NCBI GenBank assembly: GCA_023053545.1
Contig: JAKZAN010000002.1
Span: forward strand, 3,704,375-3,768,374
DNA length: 64,000 nucleotides
Direction of reading: 5' to 3'
Source: Lepidurus packardi
Lineage: Eukaryota; Arthropoda; Branchiopoda; Notostraca; Triopsidae
Positions 1-11,754 of this stretch are shown here, piece after piece; position 1 is the stretch's first letter, and each line of letters opens with the position of its first letter. A program made the translations under genes and the position numbers. The notes under the pieces were generated by a model. That model did no database searches and was not told the origin of the DNA. It saw nothing but the letters and a program-made list of their open reading frames with translations.

Positions 1-3000
1 TGCCAAGCTGCCGTCGTTGCTCATGTCGCTCCCCAGGGATCATACAGCGAAACGCTGGCCACCGTACAAATGGCCTCCCGAATTCATCGCATGCGGAGGC
101 GGAGAATTAAAGTAAGGGAGTCTATTTTCCTCCTCTTTTAATTTAGACTTGCCTTTATCCTTAATTTGTTCCTATCTTGTGTGTGTCGTACGACAATAGT
201 ATGCAGGAGGCGGAGGCTCAGGCGGGTCCGGCTCAGGTGGCAGCAGCGAAGAATCCCGTTTGGGACCCCGCTCTTCCGGCGAAGATAGTACCACCTCAGC
301 TGATCCCTCGAGCAGCGAACAGTCCTGCGACACGGTCATTTATGTGGGGCCTATCGACGATGCTACGGACGGAGAACATCCCCCAGTTTATTTGCCGAGC
401 TTAAACTCGGGCGATAATCGCTGTGCCATGAGCAAAGCCTTACGGGGCTCGCTCGCGGAAGATAGTGATGGCGGATCGGTCGTGTCCAGATCCCTTAAGA
501 CGACCCAATCTGCTCCCCTGGTGACGTCGGTGAGCACGCAGTCCTCACCTTCCAAGAATGCGTGGCACAAACGGGAAGATTCGCCTTCTTCGGCAGCCAT
601 GGCGGGTACTGCGGGTACTCCCAAGCCGCTCAAAATCACTAGCAAGACCACGGCTGTGATTTCCGTGGGGTCCAAATCACCACAACTCGTCAATCCAGCT
701 CCTCGGGTGAAAAAAGTAGGAGATTCGAACGTCGTCGCCAACGATTCGGGGCTGATCTGCCGTCCGAGTGATGAGCAATGGGTGGACGGACCGCGGATCC
801 AGAAATCAAAAGTGGTCGAAGCTCGGAATTTGGCTCGACAAAAGAAAGAGTTGTGGGTGGATGGACCGTCAGTTCAGGCGGCTAGTACCACCACTGCCAA
901 TACTACCACCGCTCCACCATCCGCCAGTAGTACCAGCGCTAGTGCTACCGTCGGGTACGGGTACATGGATGAACACAAGAAAGGCATGATTCGGCAGTGG
1001 GTGGAAACCCAGAGTGCACAAGTGGCTCAACAAAGAACAGTGACTTCGCGGGAGGTGTGGATCGATTCCGCTCCTCCTCTTCAAGCTCCTACGACTGGAA
1101 TCCCCATCCCGCCCGCGGAATCGCAGGTCCGAGTCTTGACCATGTTCAAGACATGCGAGGATGAGGACGAGCCTTCTGCTGCTATTGCTTGCATGAAAGA
1201 GACCGACAAAGGACGAGCAATAGCAGCCACGATTCCCAAGAATGTCGGAGAAATGCGAACTAATAATGCTAGTACGGATGTCGGCACAGGCCATGTGACG
1301 TCAAGCAACACGCCTTTCACACGACGACCGTTGGGCAATGCGGCGTCCATTCCTGAAGAGCCAACTTTAGAAGAACTGTGCGAGCAAGTGGAACAATTGG
1401 CGGATGCCTTAAGCCAAGGTAGTGAAGAAGATGTTTCGAATTCCGATGAAAGCAATGCTCCCGTACCGCTGCCGATTCAACGTAAGAGAAAAGCCTCCTT
1501 TCCAAAAAAAGATGCCAAACAAAAGAAAAAAACCTTTTAAAGAAAAAATCTAACTTTTTTTCTTTCTTTTTTCCTTTTTTTCTTGTTTTAGCTGTGATGC
1601 CGTGGCGAGAATGCAGGTTCAATGTAGGGTCGCCCATACGCGAGGAAGACGAAGATCAGGACGATGCCTCTGATGGAACGAACAATAAAAGCGAGTCGGG
1701 CCATACTCGACGTGACAGCGATACGAGTCACGATTTCCAGCCTAGTTACCAGAGCCAAGTCAGCAGTTCCGTATGCTCACCCATGAGCAGTCTTCCGCCC
1801 GCGGGAGGTGAAGATCTCGAGTATATTGAGGTGGAAGAACCCGAGGAACCTGTGCCTATGCAAGATTCCTGCTTACAGGTACGAAGCCAATCATCAATCA
1901 GAGCATTTTTGTTCTAACCCAACCCACTCAGCGCTTTTCCTTAAAATTTATGAAAAATAAAAATTCGGTTTCAGGTTACGGAGGAAGATATCGCCTTGTG
2001 TATGATGGGTATTGATTCGAAAGACACGGATGACGATTCCAGCAGCGAGGAACATCCGCTCAGAGTGCTGAGTGCCGAGAATCTCACCATCATTTCGCAC
2101 TTCACGGGAGGTAAAAAAGAGTTTGCACTTTTTTTTCTTCAGTTGAAGCTCCTGTAGCAAACTTTCCAATTATTCCGATTTTATTTTATTTTTCGTCGTC
2201 AAAAAACAGAAACCTATTCGCAAGGAACGGCTTCAGAATGGGAGCCCATGGGTTTTACTCGAGGGGAACATGCGGCCAGTTATGCCAATTTGTTTGAATT
2301 GCCAGAATACGGTCGCGTCTGCGAAGATTTGCCTCAAGCAGAGGTTTTCGCTGCCAAGTTTGATCAGTTAGCTCGTTTGCATCGCTTTTACCAAGAAGCA
2401 GCCAAAGCCACACCCTCTACGACGCTCCCGCCCCCGCATTTGCCTCAACACATTGTTCCCACGCTCAAAGACTTGCCTATGCTCAGTCGGGCGCCGGGAT
2501 GGGGCGGTCCTTGGCCGTCTCACCTAACTCAGCCCACTGGTAGTACTCCCAAACCAGCTCAAGATCAAGTCCCCACGCCTTTCCGCACCAGTTTGGTTTC
2601 TCGCAACGAAATGCTGTACGGAAGCAGCACTCCTAGTAGCCCTGTTTCTAAAGTCCAATCGGCGGAGAACAAGTACGAGACCTTAACGGGTCATTGTCGG
2701 CGAAATTCCTCTTCCATTTACGCTCGGGTCGGCGTTGGCTCGGAAATCGGCCTGGAACTGGAGCGAGAGCTGGGACTGAGCAAACATCACACGGAATTGT
2801 CTTCCTTGAGACATCCGGACGGTGCTTCCAATCCCCATTTGAACCAACACACTCCCACTGGCCGCGTTTACGAAGAAATACAGCCCGAGAAGCGAGAACC
2901 AGGGAACGGAGCTTCCAATTCCGACCCCGAAGAGGAACCCATTACCAACCATCCCGTTATCCAACAATCACATGAGTCTGAAGCGCAGCCCGAGCAAGCT

Positions 3001-5738
3001 TCTCTGGATTTATCAGATATTAGAACCGTGCCGGGAAAATCGGATGGGGAAAACGAGCCTCTGGAACCCAGTCTCCCGCCTCCTAAAACCCCCAAACTCA
3101 GTCGCTTTTTCGGCGGCCATTCCAGAAAACGTTCCAAGAGCCCGGCCACGCCCAAAAAGACAGCTAATACTGCAACTGCGGGGACTAATAACATTATCGT
3201 AACTCCGCCGCCTCTAAGAGGCTCCATAGTGGGCGTGGTCAAGTCTTCTCCCAAATCCGAAAAACGCTCCGGGTCGAAATCTCGCGACCGAGAATCGAAC
3301 AAGCACTCTTCACCGAGCCATCACAAGAGCAATTCCCGATCCCCGTCCCGGAATGCCACGACTGGCACGGATACTTCAGCGTTAGCGAGCACTCAACAAC
3401 AACAGGCGAGTACGTCCCAGAAAGCCAAAAGTTCCTCGTCTCGCTCGAGCAAAGCTAACGAGAAGGAAAAGAGCAGCAAAGGTTCGCATAAGAGCCCTAA
3501 AAAGGAACCCAAAGACAACAGTCGCCTCCATCGCTCGGATTACGTTCGAAGGGATATTAAAGCGTACGGATTTACTTATGAGAGCAACAACCATCATCAC
3601 ATTCACCACCATCACCATGCGAGTCATGGTCCGGGCTCTTTGTGTCCTTCCGAAGGCTACGAAAGTGGCGGATCTGATTCTGGCGTTCATGTGATTGCTT
3701 CGCCACATATCATGTCGCCAGCCAAAGTTTCCACGCGACGTCATGCCAGTCATCAGACTGCACTCAATCCTTACCCTGTGAACGAATCGCGTGGACGACA
3801 CTTGACCACGAATGAAAGCCCGCGCAAAGGCTTTTCCAGTGGGACGAGTACAGGTGGATCGGGAGGATCAGGCGGTCATTATGAAAGCTCTGGCTACGAG
3901 AGTGTGATGCGAGACAGCGAATGTTCCAGTCTCGGATCCAGTCAAGATTCGGATCGAGAGGCTCCCCATGTCGATAAGCCAGCAATGAACGGTAACTAAT
4001 ACTTTTCCCATCCTTCCTGGTTCCAGAGTAGATTTCTGCTTGGTTTATTTTTTTTTTTATAGTTTTTTACTCTTTAAGCAAAGAATATGTCAAACGTTGT
4101 GCAAAAAGTGTACAAGGTTTCGCCTGGGTTCATGTTCCTTGCTTGCCTCGAGTTTCTTACCTAACCTAATACTAAAATAGGGGGGTATAAATCTGACTCT
4201 GAGAGCGCATGTCTTGGTGGGTCTTCCTCCCTTCTTTTTGGCTCCTTTTTGGCCCACTGAACCCAACTTTCAAAGCGGCGTGGACTTTTTTGGCTCCTTT
4301 TTTACTAATCCGAGTGTTTGAGAACCCAACCCAGGCTAACTCTTTTGTTTCTCATCGTCTGATTTTAGGGCAGTCGAGCAGCTGCAGCATTCTCTAATCC
4401 TCCCCTTAAACTCTCAAAAGAAAACGAAAAGAAAAAAAGAAAAGAAAAAGAAAGAAAAGAAGTTGGGGTGGTCCAGAGAGAAGCAAGATGTGTGAAGCTG
4501 ATGGAAGACCTGGTAATTTTACTCCTTTTCACGTGCGAGACATGCGCTGTCAATGGGCATATCCCTGTCATCGTGTATACAGGTATTACATCACTGATTC
4601 TAGCTACCAAAATCATTCGATTTAGCTTTCTTGGTCTTTTTTACGTCGAAAAGTACAACAAAGGCGGTTAATGTTAATTAGAAATGCTTACCTTTTCTTT
4701 TTGCCACAGGTAATGGCCGAATGTTGTGCGGTAGGAAACATCGGGGTTCAGCTTCCCGGCACAGCCATCATCAACATGACTCGCATTACAAGAGCGGAAG
4801 CGGGAATACAGTGATGCAAGCGATTCTACCAGAACCTCTGCAGTTGGTCCAGTACGGTGCAGAAGAGGTAGCCCGGTTTGATCGTAGACGAGCTAGTGAA
4901 GCTCAAGGAAGTTCGTGGTTTAAACACCAAAAGAGAGTCCTAACCACGAAAAAACAACAAGCCATTTTAAAAGCGGAATTAGCTGCAGCCAAGTGGAGGC
5001 TGGGCGTTCCCGCGCAATCTTGGAGCTACGAATGTAAGTTCACTCTACAACGGAAAAAGTTCTTTAGCGCAATTTATGGTACAGTTGATAGTAAAAGAAA
5101 ATGTTGTCGTGTTTGACTAGTCTGTCAATACTTACATCCAATTTGACACAATGTTCACCATTAAAAACGAAGGGCAATATCACGGCACGGCTTACTAGGT
5201 TGACTAATTTTCGCCGCGAAAATGGTGCGTCTTTTCCAATTTCGGGCTAGTTAGAGCTTTGAATTACGAGTGCGACGAAAAGTTACATCATAGAGTTTTG
5301 TTAACGCAACAATCGAAGAAATTAGCTAACTAAGAAGAAACTTAATTAATTCTGCAATATAGTATCAGAACTAAACCCAAGTAATTCAGTTAATCGTACA
5401 ACGATGGATGGGAAAGGCGCGAAAACTGATTGGTGCCCGCCTAAGATTTGAAATTTTACAGTCTTAGGGCACGTTCGCAATTTAACTTCGAAATATTTCG
5501 ATCGCGCGAAAAAAAAACAATGAATTATATATGCAAATTGTTGTATTTATTGCCAGTAAGCTTAATATCTTTGTTCTATTCCTTAGTGCACGTGGAAGGG
5601 AGTATGGATTACCGGGATCCCAGTTTCTTGGAGGCTTTGGAACGTGAAACTTACATTTTATCCAAAAGAGTGGCAGCATGCAAGTCGCATATCTTGATAG
5701 CTACATGCTTTGATGGAAAACGGCAAAGCGATGTTTGA
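1..5738 (+). CDS. Kif26: Kinesin-like protein Kif26 (kinesin-11 / VAB-8 family), 3' part
   Basis: Partial at its 5' end. Exons read as 1-111, 200-1481, 1592-1878, 1975-2110, 2210-3991, 4710-5033 and 5587-5738; all phases agree, giving 1357 residues. The first exon encodes the end of the kinesin motor (SETLATVQMASRIHRMRRRR). It is followed by a Gly/Ser linker and the conserved block SCDTVIYVGP...DDATDGEHPPVYLPSLNS. Next comes a long Ser/Pro/Lys-rich low-complexity tail with two WVDGP motifs, a His-rich stretch near 3592-3620 and basic Ser-rich runs. The C-terminus has the family's coiled segment (QKRVLTTKKQQAILKAEL) and ends ALERETYILSKRVAACKS plus a short tail. Kif26 kinesins are atypical, poorly or non-motile microtubule binders used in cell and axon migration and as signalling scaffolds; that is family knowledge. 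The start and most of the motor lie outside the window. Family call is firm; individual donors in the tail are less so. Confidence 0.86.
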
Positions 5739-6123
5739 AAATTTCAAATGGATCCAGTCAGTTCGGTACTCGCGTCCAAGGACATTTTGATACCCCCTCC
5801 CTTACTTTCTTGTACAAAGTTCATGTAACAATAAACCATGTAAAGAGTTTGCAAAAAAAGCGTTATGTACACGTGTACACATATCCAATTTTCTATACCA
5901 TATATGTGAATGCTAGGTATAGCATGCTTATAAGAAAGCCAGACCTAAAACGCCCATGGAAAAACAACTAGAGTCAGTTCGGCAGCACAAGCGAAGCAAT
6001 ATTGTCTTCTTTGAAAGGGAATAGCTTAGTTCAAGAGAGATCAGGTGAAGCTTAATACATAGTATCCGTCCTAGAAAAAAAGGAATTAACACGGCGTTTC
6101 TTACTCTCCATGGGATAAAAAAT
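5739..6123. other. Convergent 3' intergenic gap between Kif26 and TMEM245
   Basis: About 385 bp between two converging genes, presumably both 3' UTRs. An AATAAA hexamer at about 5830 on the plus strand suits the Kif26 polyadenylation signal. No coding segment is recognisable. Confidence 0.5.
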
Positions 6124-9100
6124 TTACCTGGTTAGTCGGCGAGGGGCAAAGCGAGTCAAAAAGGAAACAGCAGGTGTGCCTGGAGTGTCTGCTTGAGTCA
6201 TAAGAGAAGTCATGGACATGCCCACCAAAAGAACACAAAGCAGCAAAGGACCAACAATAGCCCCTTCTACTCCGAGCCAATAAATGCCTCCGGCTACAGA
6301 CAAGGCTGTTAAGTACGTGTGTCCACCCCTGTAAATCTCAACCATTATTAACCTTTGTAAATCGTCTTTCGAGTCATTCAATTTACCCTTTGATTTCAGA
6401 GTAGATAGCCGCATCTACGAAAGTAAGAGGAAGGGCCTGGCAGGCCAGTAAAGCTATAGCTTGTGCTCCACGACCTTGGACAGCCCATAATTCCAATGCT
6501 GCAGGAATTGCTGCCCAATACGGTCCCAGAACGGGTACTACGCTGAGTACAGCTGCCATGACTAGTTATTAAAATAGAAACCTTCTACAATTCAAGCCAG
6601 TGAACGCTTAAAGGGGGAGTAAGGTTTCAAAATGAAAAAATATATGTTATAGAAGAGACCAAACTACATGTTCTGGCTGAAGAACCCCTATGTCAATTAT
6701 GCATATTAACCGAGTAATTAATTATTTAGCGGTTTTAGCCCCGCCCCTTTCCGCCAAAATTCAAATTTTCCTATCCTTATAACATTGGCGGACAGTTGGC
6801 CGGAGGCCTAGCGACTTTACCTATGAACGCATTGAAAATCGATCCCGGTTCTCATAGGGACCGTACCGTGACCTTTCTTTTGAATGCTTAAGCAGTTTTT
6901 TACGCGCTTTGGTTACTTCACAAACTTAATCACAAAAAACCACTTTTTCTTCGCGCCACGACGGGAACGTTCCGTTCTGTGGCTCAACGAACGTCAACGC
7001 CGCGAGCGTGGAGCTCACAACCTGTGTCAGGATAGCCTGCCGGACTAACCGAAGAATCCGAAGAATCGCTTGAAACACTATCGTTATCACTCATTTTAAT
7101 TCAAAGCTTATGAAGACACAAACTAATAAACTAAACAAGCGAATAGTCAGCACGTATACAAGACCACGCTTTGGAATGTCGACTTTGGATAACACGCGTT
7201 CCAAGGCTTCTTAGCCTAGCTCTCCCCAATATGTTAGTCCGGCAGGCTATCCTGACACAGGTTGTGAGCTCCACGCTCGCGGCGTTGACGTTCGTTGAGC
7301 CACAGAACGGAACGTTCCCGTCGTGGCGCGAAGAAAAAGTGGTTTTTTGTGATTAAGTTTGTGAAGTAACCAAAGCGCGTAAAAAACTGCTTAAGCATTC
7401 AAAAGAAAGGTCACGGTACGGTCCCTATGAGAACCGGGATCGATTTTCAATGCGTTCATAGGTAAAGTCGCTAGGCCTCCGGCCAACTGTCCGCCAATGT
7501 TATAAGGATAGGAAAATTTGAATTTTGGCGGAAAGGGGCGGGGCTAAAACCGCTAAATAATTAATTACTCGGTTAATATGCATAATTGACATAGGGGTTC
7601 TTCAGCCAGAACATGTAGTTTGGTCTCTTCTATAACATATATTTTTTCATTTTGAAACCTTACTCCCCCTTTAAAGTACCTGAAGGGATTATGACTAGGT
7701 GAGATTCAAACAAGGTATGCATAAGCCAAGTCCACATTGCGTAGAAAGCACCCATTTTGGCTGAAGCAATAAGGACGGTATTAACGGCTTCTTCAATAGC
7801 TCTGCCTAATCTATAAGAGAAGAATCGTAGAAAGTATCCAAACAGCGCGTGAAACAATAATACTTGGTGCCGTGGCCGGGCGTAAGAGCTGCCAATAGCT
7901 GGACGGGTTTGTACTGGTTCTCACTGGCAGAGAGTACATAAAACAGGGCTGTAAGGAATATCACCTATAGAAATGGAATGATAAGCCTTACTGAATCAAT
8001 CGTTAGGCTAATAAGTGAATCTTACTCGGCTTATAATAAAGTTAAGAATTGCGGTTCCTCCTCCCAGCAATAAAGAGAGCAGCGTAGTAAGGAAACTAAG
8101 CAAGAGAGCCATATTAGAGCGCAATAAGGAAAACAGGGATTCCAGGACGCCCAATAAAGTTCCCACGTTTTCTTTAGCAAAGTGAGCTAGAGCCGAAAAG
8201 TTGAGTAATTCTGGGGTTTTCTTAAGCCCGCTGAAGAAATCGTCGATGGATTGAGCCACTGCTTGCGGCGGTACTTTGGGTCCTTCATGCCCGTCAGGCA
8301 TTGCTGGTACAATCCAAGCTTGGTAAACCCGATCCCAAACTTGGAGCAAACTCTGTTCCAAGTGACGAGCTCGAGCTGGGTCCATACCGGCTGTTACACT
8401 TTCTACCTGCAAGAATATACAAACAGAAATTAAGAAGCTCTAATCGAAAGAATAACGATTGTTTTACCAGCTGAGCAATACCCTTCTTGCCATACGCATA
8501 AGCGTTGTCCAAAACCGTTCCCATCATCGCATCTACATCCATGTCTAAGCCCAAAACATTGGGTAGCAAATGCTGTGCTTCTGGATGAAGAGTTAAGGTA
8601 GCATTGGCCAACTGGTGGCAGACCTGCAGCACATGAACGCCCTCGGAATAGAGCTTATCAGAAAGAGAATTTAAACTATTAGCTGAAGAGTCACTTCAAA
8701 TAGTTCTACGTACTTGTACGGCCAGGAAGACTACAGTCATAACTGCTCCTATTAGTAACACGGAGATAAGTAACGCTGTCACTATGCCGTCTAAACCATC
8801 CAGCACACGATTTAGAACCCAACTATCCAAGCGTAATAAAGCCTAAAGTAAAAATAAACCGTCAGACGCAGGCAAAACAGATATGTTTTCCACCTTTCCA
8901 ATAAGGCGCAGAGCTGTGGGGGGCTGGAAGCTGTGCTTCATGTTCAACTCTTTTCCCAGATCCAGCAGACCCAACCACTTTTGGTAGAGCAACGAGTATA
9001 GACCCAAATACGAGCCTAAAAATAACAAACATGAGAAATAAACAGGTCTCTTTAATGTTTGAAGGCAAGAATACTTGCAGCCTTGATGAATACGTAGGCT

Positions 9101-10360
9101 AAGGGTAGCGGTAAAAGGCGCAGAAGCCACATATGGTGCCACAACTGGACTAAAAGACACGCATACAGCAGCCACGTCAAGTACTGCTTGGCAGAGGCTG
9201 GACTCGGAGGCGGAGTAACCAGCTTTGTGGCATTGGAACACGCTGAGGGCGGTTCTTTTGCGTGTACCACACTGTATTAAGTTAAAATAATCATTTAAAT
9301 AAAACTAGTTTCCTAAACTTGCTTAACTTACTTGCTTAATAATAAGGTCTTTTTACGGTTTACCAGCGATAGATCAGATGGTGTTGCCTCTTCAGCTGAA
9401 GCGGGAGAGCCCATGGCCACAGACACTTCTTCCTCTTCGTGATGTTCGATTACAGTGCCTATTTCAGTATCGTCTGCTTTCTTTGCGTCAACTTTCCCTA
9501 CAATCAAATCAACTGTGTGACAAGAGTGAAAAATAATCAATTGAATCTACCTGAAGGTATGGTTTCTTTGCGATCTGAAATGACGACTCCATAAACTAAA
9601 AGGGAGACTAGGAAGAGTACGCCATAGGGCAAAATCCCTAAAAGATCCAAACACTTGCATATCACAGAAAAGCAAGCAAGATTGCAAATCAAGTTCCGGA
9701 TCCTTGGATATTGGGCTACGTGACTTTGGGAAAAACCTCCAACGGCGAGAACACACCAAACTAGACTAGGTAACGCCACCTGGAGAAAAAAGAATCTGGT
9801 TAGAAAGATATTTTTGGCATCTATAACACAGTCCTTACCCATGAGCTGACTAAGATATTTGCGAAAAGCAACAGCATGTGAATCATCCATAAGAGGATCT
9901 CAAAGGGCAAAAGCCACAATAATGTGGAAAAATAAAGATGCAAGGCATAGAGAACCGGCATGCCTATAAAGACAGCCGCTGAGAGCATTAAATTTCTAAG
10001 AATTTTGTTCCCAGCTATCTCAGCCATGCCATCCAGCATTTTGAAAGGTAAAAGGGCCGAATTCACCGTCAAAAGTCCGCGTTTAGCTTTGACTTGCTCC
10101 AACCAGGTACGGTAACGTAGCACCAAGGCATATTTGAAGGGATAAATGACTGATCCCACTAAAACAGCCCAAAGCAAGGGTTTAATGAAGGGCTCTAGGA
10201 TGTAATAGACCAGCACAGCAGCTGCCCCTCCCAAGAGGACGAAAACAAAGGCAGCTGCATTGTAGAATGCATTCTTGACTGGTTTCTCGCTGCCTTGTGA
10301 CAGAAATCCAAGAAATGGAGACCCCACATTCATATATTCGGCGTAGTCGTTGTTGGCCAT
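6124..10360 (-). CDS. TMEM245: TMEM245-like multipass membrane protein (AI-2E transporter-like superfamily)
   Basis: Twelve exons on the minus strand: 10360-9839, 9779-9551, 9497-9332, 9271-9075, 9015-8894, 8842-8714, 8653-8468, 8406-8026, 7964-7864, 7810-7680, 6561-6387 and 6328-6124, totalling 847 residues, close to the vertebrate protein. Recognised blocks: an N-terminal segment ending PFIKPLLWAVLVGSVIYPFK; VHVLQVCHQLANATL; VIFLTALFYVLSASENQYKP; RAIEEAVNTVLIASAKMGAFY; and the C-terminal GGGHTYLTALSVAGGIYWLG followed by VEGAIVGPLLLCVLLVG. Many hydrophobic segments fit a polytopic membrane protein. The molecular role of TMEM245 is not established; the fold family includes bacterial AI-2 exporters. 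Most introns are 53-70 bp. The intron between 7680 and 6561 is an exception, inflated by a transposon. The CDS is placed to stop at TAA 6124-6126, although a GTAAAT donor overlaps it and the end could be longer. Confidence 0.88.
6612..7049 (+). repeat. Left terminal inverted repeat of the fold-back element
   Basis: 438 bp, matched base for base by the reverse complement of 7233-7670 as far as can be followed by eye. Outer end AGGGGGAGTAAGG, inner end ...CCGGACTAAC. Confidence 0.85.
7233..7670 (-). repeat. Right terminal inverted repeat of the fold-back element
   Basis: 438 bp, reverse complement of the left arm; its outer end abuts TTAA at 7671-7674. That TTAA begins only 5 nt inside the TMEM245 intron. 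Confidence 0.85.
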
Positions 10361-11754
10361 GCTGTACCTTCAGAAAACCAAAACATGAAAAAAGAAAAAG
10401 CGAGTTTTTAAAAATGATCAAAATAGTACATATAATTGGGGCACTATAGGGAAAAGACATTTAAATCCTAGAAAGCATCGCAGTAAAAATCATAACTTAA
10501 TCAAACGTGTATTTTTGTACTGATTTACCTTTTACTTCAATTCATTTCTTAGGTTAACAACGGAGTTCACGAGTTCATTCGCGCCGATGAAAACAATAAC
10601 AAACCGTGTTAGGCTAGCCCGAACCTTTCTTGTTTACATGTGAAAGCAGCAAATCGCAAAGAGCACTTCAGCCATGTTTTGAGGCGATGCCTAGCGAACC
10701 GCAGCAAACCATACGACAGCCTTTTCTCATCCAGACCTATCATTATCCAGAAACGTTTGTCACGACGCTACACTAGAGCTTCAAAATTGAGTCTTTTCCG
10801 GGAAACAAAAGCTTGTCTATATTACGGGATTAAATGCATCACTAGACAATTAAAATACGCTAAAGTGGCAAGAAGGTGGAGGGAAAACCAAGATTTGGCC
10901 GTTACGTTGTCCAACGTTAAACATTTATACTGAGTCCGGAACCTTCTAAATGTCAGAGCTTTAGGGGTGAACTTAGTTAACCTGATTGGTGTGCCATACG
11001 GTTGTTAAAAAAGGCGAGCGTTTTACTTTGACCAAGCGATAATACAGAACGCGTTTGACCAGGCAATAATACAGAACACGTCCTCTTTATTTTTAAGAGA
11101 ATAGTCGTTGCAAGTTTTCGCTCCCCGAGATGGGAAATGCCACTTGAAGAGTGAACTTGGTTCCGGTATCAGCCCCAGCTTTGGACAGGGAACTACCTGC
11201 GGCTTTGTCAGATCTCGTGTCGACTAAGCTTTAAATAAATGAAGCGATCTAGAAAGACACGGAAAGTGTTTGAGAAAACTGTTGTATGCCATTGAAGGCA
11301 AACACATTTAAGAGTTTATTGTCAAAAGACTATTTATAAAAGGAGACCTGTGACAAGCATCAAGGTTCTACGCAAGTCGGTAAATGATACCATAAAACTA
11401 CCCATCAAAAATGGCGTGGGTATTTTTTTGGTGAGTCCATTAGCTTCCTTAACTGTAGTTGACACTAACAGGTGGGCTCTTGATGGGCAGCACCCCGACA
11501 TGGTTACAATATTCCGTGTGCACTTACAAGTTACCTAACATATGTATGGTGCTTTTAATTTATCCATTCCTAAATAAGAACCAATCACTCGAAATGACAG
11601 GAAAACGTAGTTAACCCAAAATATTACCCTCGAAATGAGAAAATGGACGTTGATGTTGCTATTACACAATACAGTTCCACAGGGTCGATATCGCAATAGG
11701 AAAAAAAGTATATATTCGGGAAAACGTTGTTGCCGGACATTCTTGTTAGAAAAA
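10361..11754. other. Intergenic region between divergent TMEM245 and the DEG/ENaC gene
   Basis: About 1.4 kb, presumably holding both 5' UTRs and promoters. A 97-codon open frame at 10640-10933 (+), beginning at GTG, is basic and unlike anything I recognise, so I do not call it a gene. A 27-bp tandem duplication lies at 11027-11080. Confidence 0.5.
11027..11080 (+). repeat. 27-bp imperfect tandem duplication
   Basis: Unit 11027-11053 (tttgaccaagcgataatac...) and unit 11054-11080 (tttgaccaggcaataatac...) are adjacent, equal in length and differ at about four positions. Confidence 0.75.

Larger units (their letters stand above)
6612..7670. mobile_element. Fold-back / MITE-like DNA transposon with 438-bp inverted repeats and TTAA target duplication
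   Basis: Two 438-bp arms, 6612-7049 and 7233-7670, read as reverse complements of each other with no difference found by eye. They flank a 183-bp spacer. TTAA occurs immediately outside both ends (6608-6611 and 7671-7674), as expected of a target duplication; TTAA targeting is typical of piggyBac-like elements. A TA duplication of the Tc1/mariner kind would also fit, because TA is nested in TTAA. Outer termini read AGGGGGAGTAAGG. No transposase is encoded, so it would be non-autonomous. It lies wholly within a TMEM245 intron. Confidence 0.85.

Noticed and set aside
7171..7356. 61-codon plus-strand frame inside the fold-back element
   Set aside because: It runs from the spacer into the inverted repeat with no transposase motif.
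10640..10933. 97-codon plus-strand frame between TMEM245 and DEG/ENaC
   Set aside because: It starts at GTG rather than ATG, is very basic, and has no similarity I recognise; likely chance.
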